DNA of 64,000 bases, from assembly GCA_028753945.1 (NCBI GenBank), contig JAPNXP010000014.1:3596001-3660000 (forward strand), given 5' to 3'. Origin of the DNA: Hexactinellida sp. DTS-2022 (taxonomy: Eukaryota > Porifera > Hexactinellida). The stretch's first letter is position 1, and every line of letters begins with the position of its first letter. Position numbers and translations under genes: made by a program. The notes beneath the pieces were generated by a model. That model saw only the letters and a list, made by a program, of their open reading frames with translations, did no database searches and was not told where the DNA came from. This document shows, one piece after another, positions 56,750 to 64,000 of the stretch.

Positions 56750-56841
56750 CTAGGGCGCCTCGCTTGCTAGGTCGCTTTGCGGCAGAACCCAACCACACAC
56801 CAACTGCTTCGAGGTTGGTGTGTGGTTTATACACTTCTAAC
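56750..56841 (-). mobile_element. Truncated Helitron 3' end, - strand
   Basis: On the - strand the sequence matches the 3' part of the Helitron at 55816 and ends CTAG followed by T. It faces that copy tail to tail across 38 bp. Confidence 0.6.
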
Positions 56842-57346
56842 CTCGGACAAATTGCAACATAAAATGTATGACCAGTTTTAAGTTCCTAGGGGTATCCCAT
56901 TTAACATATAAAAACTATTAAGGAATCCAAGTAGGGGAAAGTAATAAAATTGAGGTCGCCGATTTTATTCCCCTTTTGAAATCGCCTAAAGTTCCCTGTT
57001 AGGTGAAATTTTAATTTCTTTTCTAATCTACTTATAATCACCAGATTTGAACTCAGCATTAAAATTTCAGTAATTTGATATTTCATGCGACCATATTTGG
57101 AGCCATATTTCCCTGGCACCCCAAATATCTTAGGAATGTAGCAACATCCCATTCCTTTTATAAAATTTCCTCCATTTGAGTGACACCTTTTTCTACTCCT
57201 CCCATTAATATGAGAATTGTGAATTGGTCATCTAGACTTGTGTATACACCTCTTTTGTTTCGCTAATCTGAGCCTTCTTTAAAAAAGTTACTTATTTAAA
57301 ATAGTATTAAGATACTCATTGTGCAGATTGTTATTAATCAGAAATT

Positions 57347-59300
57347 TTGCTAATTAGCATGGAAGGATGTTCGCTATGTATAATTTGTAGCAAACCTACA
57401 GAAGCAGGGCGGCCTTCAGTTACCATTGTTGAAAAGGCGAGTGTCAGCATCAACCGTGCAAGTGATGCTCGAAATGACCAAATTAACTCATTGCCCCGAC
57501 AACAAGTTCATGAAAATTGTCGAAAGGATTATTGTAATCCACAGCAAATAACTAGAGTATTCAAACAAAAGAAGCAAAAAGAACTTGAACCCACTACATT
57601 CCTTGACAACTATGTACTTCGTTCAGCATCGGGAGAAATCCACTTTGCTACTGACTGTCTATTCTGTGGGAATACAGTTAATTTGCGGGTAAGAGGAATA
57701 GTTGTGATGAAGTGTTTAGAGTAAGGACAATCGAATTGAAAGACACTGTTTTGAGTACCTGCCGTGAAAGAAGTGATGAATGGGCATCTACTGTACAGTC
57801 CAGTATTCTAAATGTGCATGACTTGCATGCTACAGCTTCATTATACCATCAGGTGTGCAGTATCAATTTCCTTACCGGGAACCAAATTCCTTCCATTCAT
57901 CAGATCACCTAATTCTAATCCAAAAAGACCCAAACTAGGAAGGCCACAAGACGATGTAAAATATAATGCATTTCTGAAAGTTGTCAACTTTCTTGAAGAA
58001 AATGATGATCAGGTCACAATTTTACATATAGAGAAATATGTAAATTGTACACCCAGTACGTCATAGTGAAGTATGGACTAGCAATTGTCGTGTTTGATGG
58101 TTATACGGATTATCAACAAAGGATATGACACATCAGAAAAGGAAAGGTGGGTGTAGTGGACTAACCGTGACGTTTAACGAAGATATGCACCTCACAATGA
58201 AGAAGGATCAATTTCTGGTAAACACAACTAACAAGCAACGATTCATCACACTACTTAGTAACTACCTACAAGAGGTGAATTGCCAGACATATCATGCAAC
58301 AGGTGATACAGATCTCCTCATCGTTCAGAAATCTGTGGAGTCTGCGATTACAACCACCATCGTTCTTATTGGGGATGACACGGATCTGATCATTCTACTT
58401 ATCTACCACACCAATCTTGAGTCACATGACATATTCTTCAGACCTGAACCTAAGAAGACTACAAATATTCCATGCGTATGGGATATGAAAGCTGTCAAAA
58501 AGCAATTACGACCTGATATATGTACTCACATCCTCAATCCTACATGATATCCTCGGTTGCGACACTACTTCCCACCTCTATGGCATAGGGAAGGGAGTTT
58601 CCCTTAAGCAATTTCACATCAACAGCAATTTTCGTGAACAAGCCAAGGTATTTGACACAGAGTCAGCATCCATAAAAGATGTCGTAAAGGCAGGAGAGAA
58701 TGCTCTGATGTGTCTTTACAAAGGTATCCATATGGAGGACCTCAACTCGTTCCGATATAAGCGATTCTGCGAGAATGCCGCAACTAGCACTTCACATGTG
58801 CAACCACAGAGTTTACCCCCTTCTTCATCAGCAGCTAAGTATCACAGCCATCGGCGTCGTAAATGCAAAGGTCAATCCTTCGGGTCGCCCGGAAATTCCG
58901 GGTAATGTCGGGGTAAACTCCGGGTATAGTATTAGTAGCATAGGCCATAGGGGCAACCCTCCCGGGGCTTCGGACATTTCCGTCACCCGGGCGGGTTACA
59001 ACGCCTATGATCACAGCCTTTGGGTTTATTACCAGATACAGGAGTGGAAGGGATTTGGCGCGACCAGAAGAATGGGGATGGATTAAGATGAAAAATTTGC
59101 TCCCGTATAAACTGACTTGGCACCAGCTCCTCAAGAACTCTTACGGGTAATCAGATGCAACTGCTAGTCAGAATGCTGTAATTTAAGGTGTACATGCAAA
59201 AAGCAATGAATGGAGTGCTCGGCAGCATGTGGGAATTGCAGAGGGGCAGGATGCATCAATTCTAATCTGATTGAATTAAATGAAGAAGTTTCGTTTGAAC
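57347..59300 (+). pseudogene. Uncharacterised protein with GDTDLLIV and GDDTDLIIL motifs
   Basis: Three reading-frame segments: 57347-57724 (CIICSKPTEAG, VHENCRKDYC), 57712-58066 and 58125-58547. The last has ATGDTDLLIVQKSVE and IGDDTDLIILLIYHTN, repeated acidic motifs reminiscent of PIN/FEN-like nucleases, then FFRPEPKK. It reads on in shifted frames (LGCDTTSHLYGIGKG, near 58555) to a Cys-rich end (ACGNCRGAGCINS, near 59225). Proteins of this pattern occur in large numbers in several invertebrate genomes. A hAT MITE is inserted at 58849. No function can be assigned. Confidence 0.6.
58849..59009. mobile_element. hAT-type MITE (CATAGGCGT family), 161 bp
   Basis: Ends catcggcgtcgtaa / ttacaacgcctatg. 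Exact 8-bp duplication atcacagc (58841-58848, 59010-59017). The interior repeats ccgggta. Same family as 16548-17494. Confidence 0.92.
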
Positions 59301-60077
59301 TATCAGAAGATTCCACGATTTAAGAGTTTGAATAAGTTTTATCCGTTAGAATACTTTTCACAAGAATATGACCAATTCACAATTCCGAAAGTTGTATTTT
59401 GTCTAGTTAGTCTCATATTGATTGGGAGGAGTCGAAAGAGGTGTCACTCGATTGGAGGAATTTTTATAAAAGGAATGGGATGTTGTTACATTGCTGAGAT
59501 ATTTGATGTTGCCAGGGAAATATGACTCCAAATATGGTCGGATGACATATTAAATTACTGAAATTTTTATGCTGAGTTCAAATCTGGTGATTATAAGTAG
59601 ATTAGATAAGTAATTAAAATTTCACCTAACAGGGAACTGTTGCATGATATTTTGAGACGCGTCAGATTTTGAGACATTAGTACTAGCAAACCATTGATGT
59701 GCTATTGGAAATTTACAGTGATATTTTGAGAAGCTATAAAATGAATTTTTGGCTTATTTTACTTTTTATTATGAATTTAAGAATAGTATTATTTTTTATC
59801 ATATTATAGATAAACCATGTATTATTATATACTTTACAATATAAGAAACTTAATATTTTCATTAAATGTCTAATAAACTTTAACTCTTATTCATTGACAA
59901 CAAACAAACAATAAATTATATTCTTATTTTAAATGAATCCAAATGAATGACGTAATCATTCTCTTTATTCGCGAAGAAAAATATCCCGAAGCACCTCAAG
60001 CTTCACGTCAGACAAAATGGAACTATAAAAGAAGATTGTCATCCTATTTTATTGGAGATACCGACAGACTTCTCAAG

Positions 60078-60148
60078 GTAATATTGACCTCCTTATTCCC
60101 CTAGACCATTTTTAAATATCCCATGGTTTAATTGAATTCTCCCTTTAG
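60078..60148 (+). other. 71-bp intron in the integrase gene
   Basis: GTAATA at 60078, ccctttag ending at 60148. Joining keeps the phase-0 frame. Confidence 0.65.
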
Positions 60149-60262
60149 AGGAGGCACAAAGACAGATTTGGCAGGTCCATTGCAGTCTGAGTTGGACAGC
60201 ATCTTGAGAAGTTTCATGACGAAGTCGGTCATCCCGGAATAAACACGACCCTACATTCAGTT

Positions 60263-60657
60263 CAGAGTGGACCATGGGTCAACATTGGTGACCCATGACC
60301 CATCTGACCCATCCCTTTTCTGACCCATGACCCATTGACCCATTGACCCATCACACAATTTTAAATATCTATATACTATACTATAACATTAACAGAATAA
60401 CAGAATAACAGTATAAATTACCTCAACAAACCTACTTGTTGCAATGTCGAATATGTTTAGTATTTCAATGCACATAAATGTTATAATAATAATGATGATG
60501 ATGAGTGATTCGTATTTTAACTGAAGATGACATTGAAATTCCTAATGGGTCATGGGTCATGGGTCACGGAGCCGTGACCCATGACCCATCTGACCCATCG
60601 ATTTAGGTGACCCATCTGACCCATGACCCATGACCCATCGACCCATGGTCCACTCTG
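60263..60657. mobile_element. hAT-type element of TGACCCA motifs, 395 bp
   Basis: Ends cagagtggaccatgggtc / gacccatggtccactctg. Exact 8-bp duplication attcagtt (60255-60262, 60658-60665). Interior is reiterated tgacccatgacccatc and inverse. It breaks exon b of the integrase gene. Confidence 0.92.
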
Positions 60658-60994
60658 ATTCAGTTCAGCAAAGATACACTGGGGCGGGCGTTTCCCAAGA
60701 CGTTAGAGAATATGTGAGTTTAATTATCCGGTATACTTTCCTAGGTAGCACGTGGCACAGTGGTTTATTTGGATCATTCACAGGAAGTAGGTATTTCCAG
60801 AGCAGATAGACCTATCAAATGTATTATATACCCATGGGTTATCTATACCTGTGAATCCATTTATGGATTCAGAAAATTATTACGGCTTCAAAAAAGATTT
60901 TACGTCATAGTGTTTTTATTTATTCCCATAATTCCACTAATATTTGCTAAATTTGTATTTTCAAATAAACTAAAGCTAATTCATTCATTTATAT

Positions 60995-61362
60995 CAAGGT
61001 TGAAACCGCTCGAACCGAATATCAGTATTCATGAATAGTTTCCCTACCGAATACTGATACTGATATTCGGGTGCTTCAACCGAATACTGATAATGATAAT
61101 AATTGGTTACGTCAACCAAATACTAATACTGATGATATACGGTTGGTAGAACGAATACGAATACCGATAACCTTTGGTTGCCCTAACCGAATAAGAATAC
61201 ACGTAATTAGAATATTCGGATGGAAAACTAATATGAATACTGATCATATTCGCTCGGGAGACCGTATATCGGATAATGATATTCTGTCGGGCAACCGAAT
61301 ATCAACTATTCGCGAATATTATTCGGTTCAACCTAATATATCAGTATTCGGTTGCAACCTTG
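60995..61362. mobile_element. hAT-type element of ACCGAATA motifs, 368 bp
   Basis: Ends caaggttgaaaccg / cggttgcaaccttg. Exact 8-bp duplication atttatat (60987-60994, 61363-61370). The interior is tandem accgaatactgatac-type motif. Confidence 0.88.
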
Positions 61363-61633
61363 ATTTATATGCATCTCTAAATAAATGCATGGTGTAGATA
61401 TAAATTAAGTTGATAATGTAATTCGAGAGCCAAGTCCAGTTAAATAACCAGCTTTTTGACATCAACGGTTCGACCAGTTTATCTTGTTCCAATTTTGGCA
61501 TTTGATCACCCTTGCATTTAGGTTCTCGATTATGCTGAACACGATAAAAACGTTTTTGAAGAGATCAGAATAGGTAAAAATTGTCCAACTCCCTGTCAAT
61601 AAACCACTGTGAGTGGTTCGGTCATGGCCGGAC

Positions 61634-61797
61634 CAGAGGCGTGCTGGGTCCAAGGGGCCCAGGCGGGATTAAGGCCTTACTACTACTCCGATTTTTTTCT
61701 GGGGCCCTACGGGCCCACGGAAAGCAACTTTTCGGATGATCCGGGCGGGGGGCCCGGGCGGGATTCCCGCCTGCCATGTATGGCCAGCACGCCCCTG
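61634..61797. mobile_element. hAT-type MITE (GGCGTGCTGG family), copy 3
   Basis: Ends cagaggcgtgctggg / ccagcacgcccctg. Exact 8-bp duplication ggccggac (61626-61633, 61798-61805). 164 bp, opposite orientation to 34953-35103. Confidence 0.92.
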
Positions 61798-62009
61798 GGC
61801 CGGACCACTTGCCATTTACAGTGACATTATTATAAAGGATAGTCCATCTTTGTCCGGACCACTTCTGTATTTTGTTCATACTTCATAAAATTTTCATACC
61901 TATCTCGTTTCATTTGAACATTCTAAACAACTGAATTTTTATTCCTGATACAATATACTTCTCGTTTGCGTAATAAAGCCTGCTGAATTTATCTACTCTC
62001 AAATGACTT

Positions 62010-62230
62010 TATCTTGTAATATAATTATAAATATCATAACATTCATGATTTTATGTCATGTTTATCCAATAATTATCCATATTGTGGCATCTGTGTCTAT
62101 GTCACGTGCTACTTGTGGGAAAAGTAGCACATAAGGAAATGTGACTGTATCTCAGTGGAAAATAATCGCATATTCATGATGATTAGAAACTATTCACTTA
62201 GCTTTGTAACATAGTAGTACATATTAAATT
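62010..62230 (+). repeat. Dispersed repeat, copy 4
   Basis: Similar to 14700-14890 (ataaatatcataacattcatgatttt against ataaatttcataacattgtgatttt, and ctcagtggaaaatagtcg). It lies in an intron of the integrase gene. Confidence 0.5.
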
Positions 62231-62550
62231 ATACAATGGTAATGGCTTTCTTATTTTATAATGGTAAAGACTTGCCATATATGACAGCGGCCTTGCCACC
62301 CCAACCGCAAAAGAAACTCCAACCATTACCACCTCATTTTGGAATGGACCTTATCTGCGACCTCCCTGAGAGGGAAGACGGCTATAAACACATTCTAGTC
62401 ACTGTATGCTACATGAGCAAATATGTTGCAGTACGCCCTCTCTAGACTAAGACTTCACAAGAAGTTATTCAGAATCTGAAGGACATCTATCTCGATATGG
62501 GATTGCCTGATATTATCCAGCACGACCAGAGCAAAGTGTTCACAAGCAAT

Positions 62551-62669
62551 GTGAGTAGTATAATGTAATACTGTTAGTTAGATTAGTGATAATTATTATA
62601 ATTATATAATATTACACACTAACATTATCGTATGTATTGTTATTTGTATTTATTGATTGTATTTAACAG
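62551..62669 (+). other. 119-bp intron in the integrase gene
   Basis: GTGAGTAG donor, ttgtatttaacag acceptor. Phase 0, restores the integrase core. Confidence 0.8.
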
Positions 62670-63277
62670 ATATTTAAGGAATTCAACCAGAAATTGGATA
62701 TCGACAATCGTAGCACTCGTGCTTACCACCCGATGGCTAACGGCTTAGTCGAAGCGCACAACAAGATTCTGAAACAGTTAGTATTTTGTAATATAATTTT
62801 AAGACCCATTTACGAATTATTCAAATAGAAAAATCATTAAAATGGGGAGCCAGATAGGGGATCATTGGTCCAAACTGCTGAAACAGGCTGTACTTGCAAT
62901 GAACTTTTGTAAGAAAAGATCCCTCGGACAAACTCCATTCAAAGTTATGTGGGGAAGAGAGTCCCGGCATCAAGATCTCTTGTCCACCATTAACGACCTG
63001 CATACCAACGATGAGGAAGACTTTGATTTGGAAGAATCGATTTTCTCGGAACTCACAGATCCACTAGATGATATCGAAGGTATAAACGACATTTTTTGCC
63101 CACCTCCTGCCTCCTGATAATTCCCTCGAAGCAGTTAGCAACATCGATGAATCTCGAACTTGTACACAGCAATCAGCTATGGACTGCATCAATTTTGAAC
63201 AATTCAAGCAGAAGATACAATATGATAAGAAAGTTAACACTAGTAGGTTAGTTGAACTGGTGACGATATTTAATTAA

Positions 63278-64000
63278 TAATAATAATAATAATAATGCAT
63301 TTCTAAAGCGCAAATTCCATAAAAATATGTTCAAATGCGCTGTACAGGAATCTATTAAAATCAATACAAATAAAAGTGCGTGTGCGTTTGCAATAGTGTA
63401 CTCAAGTATGATGTGGACTCAGTGGAGTATGTTAGCATTTCTTGAATGCTTCTAGAAAAAGATGGGTTTTTAATTGTTTTTTAAAGACTTCTAGGGAAGG
63501 GGAATTTCTGATGGCAGTAGGGAGGCGATTCCATTCTTTTGGTGCTGCGATGGTGAATGAGCGATCACCGAGAGTTTTGAATGAGTTGATTGCTGGTTGA
63601 TCAAGCGTAATTGCAGATCCCGACCTAAGAGAGCGGGTTGGGCGTTTCACTTTGAGGAGATCTGAGATGTATGCAGGTTCATTTGAATGGATTGCTTTGA
63701 AAGTGATCAAGAGGATTTTGAAGATGATTCGGTAATTGATGGGCAGCCAGTGGAGATCATATAGCAGTGGTATTGACTCAGAAAGTATAGATGATTGATG
63801 GATAAGTCTGGCTGCGCTATTCTGGACACGTTGGAGGCGAGAAAGTAGTTTGGAAGGATGTCCGTAGAGTAGGCCATTGCAATAATCCAAACGAGAGGTA
63901 ACAAGAGCGTTTACTAGGGTTTCACATACCTGTCGAGAGAGATATTTCCTAATTCTCCGGATATTATAGAGAAAGTAGAAGCAAGAGGATGCAACCTTGG
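63278..64000 (-). mobile_element. L2/CR1-type LINE, 3' end
   Basis: The - strand ORF at 63432 to the window end encodes the C-terminus of a non-LTR reverse transcriptase. After its stop comes a short 3' UTR (cagcgcatttgaac) that ends in a (TTA)n microsatellite at 63278-63297, as in the L2/CR1 group. Enters the window from the right. Confidence 0.85.
63432..64000 (-). CDS. L2/CR1 LINE reverse transcriptase, C-terminal part
   Basis: Open frame of 189 codons from the right edge to a stop at 63432. IRKYLSRQVCETLVNALVTS, LDYCNGLLYG, RLQRVQNSAARLI, LHWLPINYRIIFKILL, LGDRSFTIAAPKEWNRLP and FKKQLKTHLF are the conserved C-terminal (connection/thumb) blocks of L2/CR1-type ORF2. No stop or frameshift in the part seen, so it may be a relatively young copy. 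The catalytic RT core lies outside the window. Confidence 0.88.
   Translation of the reverse strand, partial: KVASSCFYFLYNIRRIRKYLSRQVCETLVNALVTSRLDYCNGLLYGHPSKLLSRLQRVQNSAARLIHQSSILSESIPLLYDLHWLPINYRIIFKILLITFKAIHSNEPAYISDLLKVKRPTRSLRSGSAITLDQPAINSFKTLGDRSFTIAAPKEWNRLPTAIRNSPSLEVFKKQLKTHLFLEAFKKC

Larger units (their letters stand above)
56991..59637 (+). mobile_element. TIR element carrying a GDDTDL-type gene
   Basis: Long inverted arms (56991-57215 and 59411-59637) are highly similar and start gttccctgttaggtgaaatt. No duplication found at the edges. Between them lies a broken + strand gene (57347-59300). Other diverged arm sequence is at 20745-20915. The mobile nature is inferred from the arms. 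Confidence 0.6.
59943..63117 (+). pseudogene. Intron-containing Ginger/Gypsy-type integrase gene
   Basis: Exon a 59943-60077 (MNDVIILFIREEKYPEAP, ending FIGDTDRLLK) has a GTAATA donor. Exon b 60149-60713 (with a hAT insertion) has the H2C2 finger HDEVGHPGINTTLHSVQQRY and a GTGAGT donor. Exon d about 62236-62550 has GMDLICDLPE (first Asp) and IIQHDQSKVFTS (second Asp). Intron 62551-62669 follows, then exon 62670-62776 with RAYHPMANGLVEAHN (Glu). The last exon runs to 63117. Introns at 60078 and 62551 are phase 0 with clean GT-AG ends. The CxxC half of the zinc finger was not found. Stops at 60188 and 62443. This exon layout suits Ginger transposons or domesticated integrases better than a Gypsy element. 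Dead or nearly so. Confidence 0.7.

Noticed and set aside
51059-64000. Further integrin I-EGF exons
   Set aside because: No open stretch with the expected cysteine spacing and splice sites was found on the + strand.
1-64000. tRNA or rRNA genes
   Set aside because: No cloverleaf with a convincing acceptor and T-loop, nor any rRNA-like conserved block, was recognised by eye; a tRNAscan-SE run would settle it.

Overview
This is eukaryotic, almost certainly invertebrate metazoan, genomic DNA. It is AT-rich, has GT-AG introns, and two exons of one integrin beta subunit gene lie on the + strand at 21269-21568 and 50564-51058. Both are phase 0 and join without loss of sequence between the von Willebrand A (I-like) domain and the hybrid/I-EGF region. 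Nearly all of the window is therefore intron of one very large integrin gene: at least 21 kb before the first exon, 29 kb between the exons and 13 kb after the second. I cannot name the species.

The introns are packed with transposons, often nested. Left to right: a hAT-type miniature element (1722-2027); a 5'-truncated Ty3/Gypsy element (about 3967-8110); an unrecognised coding remnant split by a small element (8471-9240); a THAP/P-element-like transposon (copy A, about 9244-14003); a nest at 15115-19081 holding P-like copy B; small hAT and pogo-type elements; integrin exon 1; degraded DNA; a Ty3/Gypsy element with both LTRs (26840-33742) that itself carries a hAT MITE and a RAG1/Transib-type transposon; P-like copy C (33757-39855), with hAT MITEs, a Helitron and a Mutator-like element inside it; a third Ty3/Gypsy element on the - strand (41702-48591) interrupted by a hAT element (with a Helitron inside) and by a CAYAGTGG-ended element; pogo/hAT MITEs; integrin exon 2; Helitrons and fold-back DNA; a TIR-flanked element with an uncharacterised GDDTDL-type gene (56991-59637); an intron-containing Ginger/Gypsy-type integrase gene (59943-63117); and the 3' end of an L2/CR1-type LINE entering from the right edge.

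Nearly all transposon genes are broken by stops, frameshifts or later insertions, so the only likely functional host coding sequence is the integrin gene. Target-site duplications are unusually well preserved: about a dozen small elements have exact 8-bp (hAT-type) duplications, two P-like copies have 7-bp ones, and the RAG1/Transib-type element has an exact 5-bp CAAAC. The insertion order can therefore be read directly.

Most notable: (1) the RAG1/Transib-type element with canonical CACAGTG ends; (2) a Mutator-like element with a RING finger and long arrays of a 31-bp repeat in its terminal regions; (3) a class of hAT-type elements, each built from its own reiterated short motif; (4) a three-exon integrase gene whose D, D, E residues are all kept.
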